Shown here: positions 10,584 through 19,002 of the stretch, piece by piece
How positions within the stretch are numbered: position 1 is the stretch's first letter
How the letters are laid out: each line of letters opens with the position of its first letter
Source: Pontibacter ummariensis
Lineage (GTDB): Bacteria > Bacteroidota > Bacteroidia > Cytophagales > Hymenobacteraceae
Direction: 5' to 3'
DNA length: 64,000 nucleotides
Assembly (NCBI RefSeq): GCF_900188175.1
Contig: NZ_FZOQ01000002.1
Location: forward strand, 62,001 to 126,000
The notes under the pieces: model-generated
Databases searched by the model: none
Told to the model about the DNA's origin: nothing
Seen by the model: only the letters and a program-made list of their open reading frames with translations
Made by a program: the position numbers and the translations under genes

Positions 10584-11684
10584 TTAAAAAGTGTATCTGA
10601 CAGGGTTTGTGTTTACTTCTGATATTAAGACTGCAAAATTAGTAAAGTTTTTCGAAATTGTGGCATAAAAAATTTCCTTTGTAAACACCTCACTCTCATA
10701 GTGCCCGATGTCCGCGATCATCAGTTGCCCCTCTGCGTCGAAAAACTCATGGTACTTCACATCGCCGGTAACCAACGCATCGGCCCCTTGCCGGATGGCA
10801 TCCTTGATGAGGAAGCTTCCGGCTCCCCCGCACACGGCCACCCGTTTTACGGTTTTGTTTCCTATGGTCGTGTAGCGTAGCCCTTTGAGCTGCATTTTCT
10901 CTTTCAGGTAAGCCAGAAAAGCCTCCTCAGCGAGCGGTTCCTCCAGTTCGCCCAGCATCCCAATGCCTACTTCCTGGTTCTTGTTTTCCAGGTTATACAA
11001 ATAGTGCGCGACCTCCTCGTAGGGGTGTGCTTCTTGTAGAGCCGCCATCACTTTGCCTTGCAGGTAAGCCGGAAAGAGGACCTCGACGCGGTTTTCCCGC
11101 ACTTGCTCTGGCTTCCCGGCTTCCCCAATCGTCGGCTTCGCCTGAGCAGAGGGCTTGAATTTGCCGGTCCCCTCTACGGCAAAGCTACAGTTGCTGTACT
11201 CCCCGATGTTACCCGCTCCAGCCTTGTGCAGGGCCTGCAGGACTTCCTCCGTATTTTCCACGGGCACAAAGAAGACGAGCTGCATCAGGGTCTGGGGTTT
11301 GTTTACCAGAATCCGCTGGTTCTGTAAAGCAAGTTTGTCTGCGATCTTAGTATTTACACCATGCAGCACATTGTCTAAATTGGTGTGGCTGGCGTAGATA
11401 GCAATATGATGCTGTATCGCCTTTATGATCGTGCGCTCTACATAGTTACGTCCTGTCAGCTGTTTTAAGCCTTTAAATATGACGGGATGGTGGGCTACGA
11501 CCAGGTTACAACCTTTCGCTACTGCTTCGTCGATTACATCTTCCGTACAGTCCAGCGTTACGAGCACCCCTGTTACCGCTGCTTCGGCGTCACCGGTCTG
11601 TAGGCCGGCATTGTCGTAGCTTTCCTGGTAGCGGAGCGGCGCCAGGCGTTCCAGCGCCTGGACGATGTCCTTTATTTTTGTCAT
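10584..11684 (-). CDS. Nif3-like dinuclear metal-center protein
   Basis: The 366-residue protein belongs to the Nif3/YbgI (GTP cyclohydrolase I type 2-like) family, which forms toroidal hexamers with a di-metal site. N-terminal metal-site motifs are VVAHHPVIFKG and ASHTNLD; the C-terminal half supplies VTGDVKYHEF and ADIGHYESE. Residues about 125-245 are the PII-like insertion (YqfO type), so the protein is longer than E. coli YbgI. Its cellular substrate is unknown. It is the first gene of an operon with the zinc-ribbon protein and is divergent from lpxK. Confidence 0.93.
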   Translation of the reverse strand: MTKIKDIVQALERLAPLRYQESYDNAGLQTGDAEAAVTGVLVTLDCTEDVIDEAVAKGCNLVVAHHPVIFKGLKQLTGRNYVERTIIKAIQHHIAIYASHTNLDNVLHGVNTKIADKLALQNQRILVNKPQTLMQLVFFVPVENTEEVLQALHKAGAGNIGEYSNCSFAVEGTGKFKPSAQAKPTIGEAGKPEQVRENRVEVLFPAYLQGKVMAALQEAHPYEEVAHYLYNLENKNQEVGIGMLGELEEPLAEEAFLAYLKEKMQLKGLRYTTIGNKTVKRVAVCGGAGSFLIKDAIRQGADALVTGDVKYHEFFDAEGQLMIADIGHYESEVFTKEIFYATISKNFTNFAVLISEVNTNPVRYTF

Positions 11685-11730
11685 TTGTCTCTTTCGTTTC
11701 GGTTTTAGCGGCTGCCTTTAAAATTACTCT

Positions 11731-11738
11731 TAAATTTG
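11731..11738 (+). promoter_or_regulatory. Candidate -7 box (TAAATTTG) of lpxK
   Basis: Perfect match to TAnnTTTG, ending 16 bp before the lpxK ATG in the short divergent region with the Nif3-like gene. Confidence 0.5.
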
Positions 11739-11754
11739 CCAGAGCAACAAGCCC

Positions 11755-12825
11755 ATGGTTAAATATCTGCAAAAGCTGCTTTGGCCCTTCTCCCTGCTAT
11801 ACGGAGGAGTAACTACTGCCCGTAATTTTCTTTACGATAAAGGAATTGCCTCCTCTCAGCAGTTTGAGCTTCCCGTTCTTGCTGTAGGGAACCTCACGGT
11901 AGGGGGCACTGGCAAAACACCGCACGTCGAGTACCTGTTGCGGCTGCTTCGCTCTTACAGGCTTGCTACGCTGAGCAGAGGCTATAAGCGTAAGAGTAAA
12001 GGTTTTATACTGGCTGATGAGCGGAGCACCGCAAGCTTGCTCGGCGACGAGCCCTTTCAGTACCACCGCGATTTTCCGGGGGTAGCGGTGGCCGTAGCCG
12101 AAAGCCGGGTAGAGGGAATTCAACAGATACGGCAACGGGTACCGGGCGTAGAGGTGGTCGTGCTGGATGACGCCATGCAGCACCGCCCGGTTAAGCCTTC
12201 GCTACTCCTGATGCTAACCGACTTTAACAGACCTTTTTACGAAGACCTCGTGTTGCCTGCCGGCCTATTACGCGAAACAAGGCAGGGGGCCTCGCGGGCC
12301 GACCTGGTCATCGTCACAAAGTGCCCGCCTGCTTTAGGGCAAGACCAGCAGGAAAAAATAAGCAAGCGCGTCAAGACCTATTCCAAGCCTGGCACGCCTG
12401 TTTTCTTTTCTGCCTTCGCCTATGGTGCTCCTGTAAGCTTTGGTGCTGAAGCACAGCTAAGCAAGCGCATTGTACTGGTTACCGGCATTGCGAATGCCAG
12501 TTCTTTGTTCCAGTACCTGCATTCTCAAGGGTATGACATCCTGCAGCACCTTGCTTTTCCGGATCATCACGACTATAGCCAGGAAGACTTGCTGCAGTTA
12601 ATGCAACTGTTAACTACTTCCCGCTTTTCGGGGGCCGCCCTGATGACGACACGAAAGGACGCGGTGAAACTGGCCGGCGAGGCGCTAAAGGACCTGACGC
12701 AGGAACTCCCTTTTTTCTACGTTCCAATTGAAGTGCAACTTCTGTCCGGGCAGCATGCCTTTGACGAGCTGATCCTCCAACATGTCCGGTCTTTTTATAA
12801 GAAAGGACCCTCCGCTACCGTTTAA
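11755..12825 (+). CDS. lpxK: Tetraacyldisaccharide 4'-kinase LpxK
   Basis: LpxK phosphorylates the 4'-position of the lipid A disaccharide precursor at the inner face of the cytoplasmic membrane. The 356-residue protein has an N-terminal hydrophobic anchor region (YLQKLLWPFSLLYGG), a Walker A loop (GGTGKTP, near residue 48) and the LSRGYKRKSKG and LDDAMQHR segments characteristic of LpxK. It lies 45 bp upstream of the porin gene, which has its own promoter-like box. Together with LptE it shows an LPS-making envelope. Confidence 0.95.
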   Translation: MVKYLQKLLWPFSLLYGGVTTARNFLYDKGIASSQQFELPVLAVGNLTVGGTGKTPHVEYLLRLLRSYRLATLSRGYKRKSKGFILADERSTASLLGDEPFQYHRDFPGVAVAVAESRVEGIQQIRQRVPGVEVVVLDDAMQHRPVKPSLLLMLTDFNRPFYEDLVLPAGLLRETRQGASRADLVIVTKCPPALGQDQQEKISKRVKTYSKPGTPVFFSAFAYGAPVSFGAEAQLSKRIVLVTGIANASSLFQYLHSQGYDILQHLAFPDHHDYSQEDLLQLMQLLTTSRFSGAALMTTRKDAVKLAGEALKDLTQELPFFYVPIEVQLLSGQHAFDELILQHVRSFYKKGPSATV

Positions 12826-12858
12826 AAGTAGTCCTATCCGAAATAATATATTATTCAC

Positions 12859-12866
12859 TAATTTTG
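12859..12866 (+). promoter_or_regulatory. -7 box (TAATTTTG) four bases before the porin GTG
   Basis: Perfect TAnnTTTG match. Only GCGT separates it from the GTG start, so transcription from it would begin at or next to the start codon (leaderless mRNA). No good -33 TTG is seen. Confidence 0.55.
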
Positions 12867-12870
12867 GCGT

Positions 12871-14793
12871 GTGAAAAGAAAGACATACACCTATATACTT
12901 CTAGTATTTGGTTTGCTGTTAGTAGGGCAACACTCCTTTGCTCAGATCATTGACGACTCCACCAAGCTGTTTTATAACCCGAAAACAACCCTTCAACTGT
13001 TCGAGATGGACGTATTGGAGGGGCGCTACAAGGAAATCCCCATTGATACCACACTGAACAACTACCATAACGAGCGTTTCTGGTACAACGACACTTCTTT
13101 TTACCAGCACCTGGGGAACATCGGCACAGCTGCACAGCCCCTGCTGTTTGAGATGCCTTATAAAATAGGGGTGAGGCTGGGCAAGAACGTGTTCGACCGT
13201 TATGCCTATGATCCTTACCGGGTGAATTATTTTAATACGCGCTCGCCCTACACCCACTTGTATTACATACAGGGAGGAAGGGGTGAGCAAGTGTTTGAGG
13301 CACTCCATACCCGGAACATTACCCCCCGCCTGAACGTGGGCGTGGCCTATCAGATTATATCTGCCGAGCAACAAATTGGGGCCGGCGCCACCACCCGCAG
13401 GCAAAACGGATTGCTCAATAACAAGGCTGTAAAGCTCTTTTCGCATTACCGCTCAAAGAACGACAAATACGACCTGTTCGCCAACTACAGCTACATGAAA
13501 GTGGAGCAGATAGAAACAGGGGGGATACGTCCGGGTGTAAACGACACCCTTCCCGAACTGCTGTTCCGCTATGAGGGGGAAGACGTCTGGTTATCACAGG
13601 CAGTTAACCGCGAGGCCCGCCATAGTTTTCACGCCTTGCAGATCTATAAGTTGGCCAAAGAAGACCTGAAAGTGTATCATGCCCTGGATTGGCGCAGACA
13701 AAACAACGAGTACGTGGATGACGCCCTGCCTTGGGCAACTCCGGGCACTGACGCCACTTACCAAAGGCTGTTGTTTTACCCCCAGGCACTCTTTAGCAGG
13801 ACCAGGACAAGTGACGTTACAACCTACAACGAAATAGAGAACACCTGGGGCATGACAGGCAATAACAAGTTGTCGTCTTACAGGGCCTATGTGAGGCTCC
13901 GCAATGCCAGCATGGACTATGGCGTGCTACAGCAGGTAAGGCAGGACTCAGCCGTGTTCCAGAACTTACGCGTGGATGAGGCATACAACCAGGTATTTGT
14001 GGGAGGCAAGATCCGCCTGTTTTACAAGAACCTGGCAGAACTCATAGGGGAAGGGGAATACCAACTGGCAGGCGACTACAGGGTAGTTGGTACTGCCCGC
14101 ATCGGTGGTGCTTATGCGAACCTGGCACGGGTGCTCCGCTCTCCCTCCCTGGTCGAGCGCTTTATGCTGAGCAACCACTTTATCTGGGACAATGACTTTG
14201 ATAACTCCGTAACAGACCGTATCGGCGCGGGTTATGTGGGTAAGATAGGCGAGCGACAGTTTCTCCGGCTGAATGGCTACTACACCAACATCAAGCGGTA
14301 CATTTATTTTGGAGAGGAGTTTCAGCCCTACCAGCTAAGTGGCAACCAACGGTTTTGGGGGGCGAACCTGCAGCACCACATTCGTTTTGGCGCCCTGCAC
14401 TTCGAGAACTTTGCCGCCTATACCAACACCGAGGAAGCCGATAAGGTACGGATACCGGAGTGGTTGCTGGAGTCCAAGCTCTACGTAGAGACAAGTATCT
14501 TTAAAGACGCGCTTTTCAGCCAGCTGGGGATGCAGCTAACAATGGCAAGCCGCTACTATGCCGATGGGTACATGCCGGTTACGCAGCAATTCTTCGTACA
14601 GGACGCGTTCCCGGTACAGGGTTACCCGGTGTTTGATGTGTTCCTGAATGGCGATATCAAGTCTGTGAACTTCTTTTTAAAAATGAGCCACGTTAACTAC
14701 GACCTGCAAGAGCCGGTGTACTTTGTAACACCGTACTACCCGGGCATGCGCCGAAGCTTTACCTTTGGCCTGAAGTGGTTCTTCTTTGACTAA
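12871..14793 (+). CDS. Putative outer-membrane porin (Porin_10-like)
   Basis: The 640-residue protein has a signal peptide (basic start, hydrophobic core, cleavage after FAQ near residue 25). The rest is Tyr/Asn-rich and strand-forming throughout and ends in Phe-Asp (WFFFD), as expected for an outer-membrane beta barrel. It resembles the Bacteroidota 'putative porin' family I know as Porin_10; its substrate is unknown. The GTG start is forced: there is no in-frame ATG before the signal peptide. It follows lpxK closely, consistent with an envelope role. Confidence 0.85.
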   Translation: MKRKTYTYILLVFGLLLVGQHSFAQIIDDSTKLFYNPKTTLQLFEMDVLEGRYKEIPIDTTLNNYHNERFWYNDTSFYQHLGNIGTAAQPLLFEMPYKIGVRLGKNVFDRYAYDPYRVNYFNTRSPYTHLYYIQGGRGEQVFEALHTRNITPRLNVGVAYQIISAEQQIGAGATTRRQNGLLNNKAVKLFSHYRSKNDKYDLFANYSYMKVEQIETGGIRPGVNDTLPELLFRYEGEDVWLSQAVNREARHSFHALQIYKLAKEDLKVYHALDWRRQNNEYVDDALPWATPGTDATYQRLLFYPQALFSRTRTSDVTTYNEIENTWGMTGNNKLSSYRAYVRLRNASMDYGVLQQVRQDSAVFQNLRVDEAYNQVFVGGKIRLFYKNLAELIGEGEYQLAGDYRVVGTARIGGAYANLARVLRSPSLVERFMLSNHFIWDNDFDNSVTDRIGAGYVGKIGERQFLRLNGYYTNIKRYIYFGEEFQPYQLSGNQRFWGANLQHHIRFGALHFENFAAYTNTEEADKVRIPEWLLESKLYVETSIFKDALFSQLGMQLTMASRYYADGYMPVTQQFFVQDAFPVQGYPVFDVFLNGDIKSVNFFLKMSHVNYDLQEPVYFVTPYYPGMRRSFTFGLKWFFFD

Positions 14794-14846
14794 CGGAGCT
14801 TTGTAAGCTTTTGTAGAGCTACATCTTTAACTGTAACCAAACCACC

Positions 14847-15455
14847 ATGTCTACGACGCAACCTACCAAAACCATTCTGCGCCTGGAGCTGCCCACCGAT
14901 CCACGCTGGGTGAACATTGCCGAGAAGAACATAGAAGATATTCTCGTTGACCATGCCTACTGCGAACAAAAAGCGGCAACCTCAGGAATTTCCTTAATTG
15001 TGAAGTATCCGGACAAAACCCGGCTGGTAGAGGAGATGACAGACCTGGTAGCCGAGGAGTGGAGTCACTTTGAGCGGGTATTGGCAGAATTAAAGAAGCG
15101 GGGCTACAGCCTGGGCCGTAACAGACCGGATGAGTATGTGGTACAGCTAACCAAGCACATCCGCAAAGGAGACAAGCGGGAACGTCAACTCATGGACCAC
15201 CTCTTGGTAAACGCCCTGATTGAGGCCCGCAGCTGCGAGCGCTTTAAATTACTCTGGAAAAACATACAGGACGAAGGACTCCAGAAGTTTTACTACGAGC
15301 TCATGGTTTCTGAGGCGGGGCATTACGTGAGTTTCGTAAAGCTGGCCAAAGAGTACATGCCCGTAGAAGAAGTGGATGCCCGCTTAAAAGAGCTGCTCGC
15401 CATAGAAGCAGAAATTATCCGGAACCTGGAGCCACGCCCGGACAGAATGCATTAA
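14847..15455 (+). CDS. miaE: tRNA-(ms2io6A)-hydroxylase MiaE
   Basis: MiaE is a non-heme diiron oxygenase that hydroxylates ms2i6A37 to ms2io6A37 in tRNA, the step after MiaB. The 202-residue ferritin-like helical protein has metal-ligand candidates in HAYCEQKAA, EEWSHFERV, EARSCERF and SEAGHYVSF, spaced as expected for a four-helix diiron site. It follows the porin by 53 bp and ends at a strong terminator. Because it needs oxygen, its presence supports an aerobic lifestyle. Confidence 0.92.
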   Translation: MSTTQPTKTILRLELPTDPRWVNIAEKNIEDILVDHAYCEQKAATSGISLIVKYPDKTRLVEEMTDLVAEEWSHFERVLAELKKRGYSLGRNRPDEYVVQLTKHIRKGDKRERQLMDHLLVNALIEARSCERFKLLWKNIQDEGLQKFYYELMVSEAGHYVSFVKLAKEYMPVEEVDARLKELLAIEAEIIRNLEPRPDRMH

Positions 15456-15594
15456 GTAGATCTGGAAACTTGAAGATGGTGTAGTTGGAAAGCTATAAAG
15501 CTAAAAGAAAGCTCCTCGGTGCTAGTCACCGAGGAGCTTTCTTTTTTTATTTAGTGTCTTGGTCATCTTAAAATTTCCAGATCCCCACATCTAC
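15456..15594. repeat. Inverted repeat flanking the miaE terminator
   Basis: The left arm (15456-15477: GTAGAT, CTGGAAA, TTGAAGATG words) is matched by the reverse complement of 15563-15594, with a seven-base insertion in the right arm. The terminator hairpin is nested inside. The words resemble the repeat at 6691-6788. Confidence 0.55.
15508..15549. terminator. Intrinsic terminator after miaE
   Basis: Perfect 14-bp stem (15508-15521 with 15527-15540), loop CTAGT, then a T-run. It lies between convergent genes and may act on both strands. Confidence 0.88.
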
Positions 15595-15602
15595 AGGACT
15601 TA

Positions 15603-16868
15603 TCAGGTTTTCTGCTTTTTCTTTTTGGCTGCCGGGAACAAGATGTTGTTTAAGATCAACCGGTAGCCCGGCGAGTTGGGGTGCATTGCCAGATCCGTAG
15701 GGTCTTCGCCAACCAGGTGCTGGTAGTCCTCCGGGTCATGGCCGCTGTAAAAGGTCCAGGTGCCCCGGGCATAGGTGCCGTGCATGTAGCGTATTTCGCC
15801 CAGCTCCTTGTTTTCCCCCATCACGATCACCTCCGGCTTCACCAGTTGCTTCCGAAAGGCTGTTGTCTGGCCCATGAACCCTTTGATGGTTTTTGCATGG
15901 TTCTGTGTGAGCATAGTAGGGATCGGGTCCCACTTGGCAGAGAAGGTAAACAACTGGAAATAGTCGTTGGCTTCGGTGACAGGGCGCTCCTGCGGCTGTA
16001 CGTCAATGTTGGAGTACTCATACTCCAGGGGGTTGCGGGAGATCTTAAAATCCTGAAAGGCAAAAGTCTTGCCGTAGTCCAGTTTCTCCTGTGCTGTAGG
16101 GTCGGCCGCATCGCCATCAAACATGGCCTCTATCATATCCACCCCTTCACCGGCCAGGGCAATGTCATAGGTATCGGTGGCGGAGCACATGGCAAAAAGG
16201 AAGCCACCACCTGCGGTAAACTCCTTGATCTTGTTTACCACCGCCAGCTTTAGCTGCGACACCTTGTCAAAGCCATACTTTGCGGCAGACTCCTCGGCTT
16301 CTGCTTGTTGCTCCTGGTACCAGGGATAGTGTCGGTAACTGGCATAGAACTTACCGTACTGGCCGGTAAAGTCCTCGTGGTGCAGGTGCAGCCAGTCATA
16401 CTTCGGCAGCTCACCGTTCATGATCTCCTCGTCATAGATCACATCATAGGGGATCTCGGCATAGGTCAGCACGAGAGTAACCGCATCATCCCAGGGCATT
16501 TTGGACTTTGGGGAGTAAACGGCCACTTTCGGCACCTTCTCCAGCTTCATCACATCCATGTTTGCCTCAGGTTGGCTGATCTCGCTCAGGATACTGTTGT
16601 ACTGGGCGTCCGAGATAACCTTGTAGCTGATGCCCCGCACGATCAGTTCATTCTCCAGTTGCGGGGCGTGCTGAAAGGCAAAGCTCCCCCCACGGTAATT
16701 CAGGAGCCAGTCTACCGGCACGTTCTTCCCCAGTACCCAATAGGCGGCACCGTAAGACTTCAGGTGGTTTTTCTGCGCCTCATCCATCGGAACCAGAACC
16801 GTACTGGCCATAACCCTTAGTTGTATCAGCAGGAAGCAAAGAAAGAGAGCAGTCGTACGAAAAAACAT
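15603..16868 (-). CDS. Secreted protein of unknown function (often labelled 'asparagine synthetase B')
   Basis: The 421-residue protein has an N-terminal signal peptide (hydrophobic residues 4-21) and a soluble periplasmic body. Segments such as KVAVYSPKSKMPWDDAV, YDWLHLHHEDFTG and GGGFLFAMCSATDTYDIA suggest a glutamine-amidotransferase-like or ThuA-like Rossmann fold with a possible nucleophile Cys in FAMCSATD. I recall relatives annotated as asparagine synthetase B, but I see neither the N-terminal Cys of the AsnB amidotransferase nor an ATP-pyrophosphatase domain, so that name looks wrong. The C-terminus is Lys-rich. It is divergent from the permease gene; no partner is evident. Confidence 0.7.
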   Translation of the reverse strand: MFFRTTALFLCFLLIQLRVMASTVLVPMDEAQKNHLKSYGAAYWVLGKNVPVDWLLNYRGGSFAFQHAPQLENELIVRGISYKVISDAQYNSILSEISQPEANMDVMKLEKVPKVAVYSPKSKMPWDDAVTLVLTYAEIPYDVIYDEEIMNGELPKYDWLHLHHEDFTGQYGKFYASYRHYPWYQEQQAEAEESAAKYGFDKVSQLKLAVVNKIKEFTAGGGFLFAMCSATDTYDIALAGEGVDMIEAMFDGDAADPTAQEKLDYGKTFAFQDFKISRNPLEYEYSNIDVQPQERPVTEANDYFQLFTFSAKWDPIPTMLTQNHAKTIKGFMGQTTAFRKQLVKPEVIVMGENKELGEIRYMHGTYARGTWTFYSGHDPEDYQHLVGEDPTDLAMHPNSPGYRLILNNILFPAAKKKKQKT

Positions 16869-16998
16869 GGGGTTCGTCTTTAGAATAGGTTGAATAGTAT
16901 AAAGTTGGTTCTTTTCTCGGAAAATGCGGCTAACTTAGGAGCAAAGCTGCATTTTTATTCTAACGTAAAAAAAATCAAAAGCGCACATTTTTTAACGG

Positions 16999-18240
16999 AT
17001 GAACCTGATAGAAAATATACTCGAAGGGCTGCGGGCCATCCAGGGGAACCTGCTTCGCACGGTGTTAACAGGGCTGATCATCTCCATTGGCATCATGTCG
17101 TTGGTCGGCATACTGACAGCGGTGGACAGCATGAAGTACTCCTTAACGCAGACCTTTTCGAACCTGGGCGCGAACTCTTTCGACATTCGCCGCAAAGGCA
17201 ATGATAACAGGGGCAGCCGTGGCGGAAGGGTTGAGAAGGTGTATCCGCAGATTGACTACCGGCAGGCAACGCAGTACAAGGAAAGGATGTCGGAAAAGGC
17301 CTTGGTAAGCCTCTCCGCCTATATCTCCGGGGCCACCGTGGTGAAAAGTGAGACGGAGAAGACAAACCCGAACATCAACATCGTGGCCGGGGATGCGAAT
17401 TACCTGGCGAACAACAACCTGAACCTGGCAAAGGGGAGAGACTTCTCTAACTTTGAGCAGGAAATGGGGGTAAACGTAGCCATCATAGGCGACGAGCTGG
17501 CCACGAACCTCTTCAAGAACAGAGATCCGCTGGGGCAGTACATTACTTTTTTGGGGCGGCGCTTTAAAATCGTAGGGCAACTGGAAAAGGAAGGGAGCAG
17601 CATGGGGGGCAGTGGCGACCGCCGCATTATCATTCCGCTGGAGACAGGGCGCCAGATCCCGCAGACAAACAACGCTGTGTTAAACTACGACATCAAGACA
17701 GCTATCCCCCGGCCGGAAGAACTGAATTATGTGATGGGGGAGGCAACCGGTATCATGCGCAGTGTACGGCAGGACCCACTGGGGCAGGAAGCCTCTTTTG
17801 AGATAAGACGCAGCGATTCCATGGTCCAACGGCTGGATGAAATCTCCGGCTACCTCAAAGTGGGGGGCTTTGTGATCGGCTTTATCACCCTGCTGGGCGC
17901 CTCGGTAGGTTTGATGAACATCATGATGGTATCAGTTAACGAGCGAACACGTGAGATCGGGGTGCGGAAGGCCCTGGGAGCTACTTCCCATCAGATCCGG
18001 CAACAGTTCCTGATCGAAGCAGTGGTGATCTGCCTGTTAGGCGGCCTGGTCGGCATCATCCTGGGTATCCTGATGGGGAATGGCATCGCCTCCCTGATAG
18101 GAGAGGGTGGCTTTATAGTGCCCTGGCTGTGGGTGGTGGTGGGCCTGAGCATTTGCGTGCTGGTGGGCGTTGTGTCGGGTTACTACCCGGCTTTCAGGGC
18201 TTCCAAGCTAGACCCCATTGAATCCCTCCGGTACGAATAA
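16999..18240 (+). CDS. MacB/FtsX-family ABC transporter permease
   Basis: The 413-residue protein has the MacB_PCD/FtsX layout: one N-terminal helix (about residues 20-42), a large extracytoplasmic domain (about 45-280), then three C-terminal helices with the motif NIMMVSVNERTREIGVRKALGA. Such permeases work with a separate ATPase in mechanotransmission or export across the cell envelope. No ATPase or adaptor gene is adjacent, so the partner is encoded elsewhere. An AT-rich divergent region (16869-16998) separates it from the secreted protein gene. Substrate unknown. Confidence 0.92.
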   Translation: MNLIENILEGLRAIQGNLLRTVLTGLIISIGIMSLVGILTAVDSMKYSLTQTFSNLGANSFDIRRKGNDNRGSRGGRVEKVYPQIDYRQATQYKERMSEKALVSLSAYISGATVVKSETEKTNPNINIVAGDANYLANNNLNLAKGRDFSNFEQEMGVNVAIIGDELATNLFKNRDPLGQYITFLGRRFKIVGQLEKEGSSMGGSGDRRIIIPLETGRQIPQTNNAVLNYDIKTAIPRPEELNYVMGEATGIMRSVRQDPLGQEASFEIRRSDSMVQRLDEISGYLKVGGFVIGFITLLGASVGLMNIMMVSVNERTREIGVRKALGATSHQIRQQFLIEAVVICLLGGLVGIILGILMGNGIASLIGEGGFIVPWLWVVVGLSICVLVGVVSGYYPAFRASKLDPIESLRYE

Positions 18241-18258
18241 GAAAACGAGCCGCAAGTA

Positions 18259-18301
18259 AAACAGAAAGCCCTCCGCTTTATCCGCGGAGGGCTTTCTGTT
18301 T
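18259..18301. terminator. Bidirectional intrinsic terminator, permease/OmpH
   Basis: Perfect 18-bp stem (18259-18276 with 18284-18301), loop TTTATCC, between convergent genes. Confidence 0.88.
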
Positions 18302-18322
18302 ATGTAAGGGCTGAATGTTTCC

Positions 18323-18937
18323 TTATTTCTTCTCTGCAGCAGCTTTTTCAGCTTCCCCTTTCTCCGTGGCATAAGCCTCGTTCAGGGCATTCACCACCGT
18401 TTCCGTGATATCACGGGAAGGGTCGCTGTAAAGGATGGCACTGTTGCCGCGCGAGTATGTCAGCACCATTTTGTAGCCTTTTTCCTCGCTCAGTTGCTTC
18501 AGGTACTCTTCTACGCGGTCGTAGATCTTCTTCATTTCCTCTGACTCCTCGCCAGCCAGCTCATTGCCCGCATTCTGGCTCAGGGCCTGCAGTTGCTGCT
18601 GCTTTTGGGCAAGGCGCTCCTCTGTCGCGGCCCGCTCAGACTGGCTCATGCTAGCGCCTGTCTGCTGATATTTTGCCACTTCTTTCTGGAAAGCTTCGGC
18701 TTTTGCACGAAGGTCCTGCTCTGATCTTGTTGCTTTTCCCTGCAGACGGTCACGAACATCTGTAAAGTATTCGTAATTAGCCAGAAGCGAATCAGAGTTT
18801 ACATAAACAATCTCAGGAGCACCTAGCTCGCCGGCTGTTTCTGTACCAGTAACTACGGTGTCTGGTTTTGAGTTATTGCAGGCAGCCAAGAATGATGTAG
18901 CAACTGCTAACCCAAGTGTAATCTTTAAAGCTTTCAC
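18323..18937 (-). CDS. OmpH/Skp-family periplasmic chaperone, lipoprotein form
   Basis: OmpH/Skp proteins hold unfolded outer-membrane proteins in the periplasm. The 204-residue protein begins with a signal peptide and lipobox (Leu-Ala-Ala-Cys, Cys about residue 20). It then has IVYVNSDSLLANYEYF (typical OmpH start) and a long coiled-coil arm (about residues 60-150) before the closing strand region. The C-terminus is Ala/Lys/Glu rich. The start codon is GTG at 18937. Lipidation is a difference from E. coli Skp but common for Bacteroidota homologues. Confidence 0.88.
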   Translation of the reverse strand: MKALKITLGLAVATSFLAACNNSKPDTVVTGTETAGELGAPEIVYVNSDSLLANYEYFTDVRDRLQGKATRSEQDLRAKAEAFQKEVAKYQQTGASMSQSERAATEERLAQKQQQLQALSQNAGNELAGEESEEMKKIYDRVEEYLKQLSEEKGYKMVLTYSRGNSAILYSDPSRDITETVVNALNEAYATEKGEAEKAAAEKK

Positions 18938-19002
18938 TATTTCTTTATTTTGTTTGGTTGGTAGATATCACCTTAAATATAGCACCTTAATTTGCCAATT
19001 AC

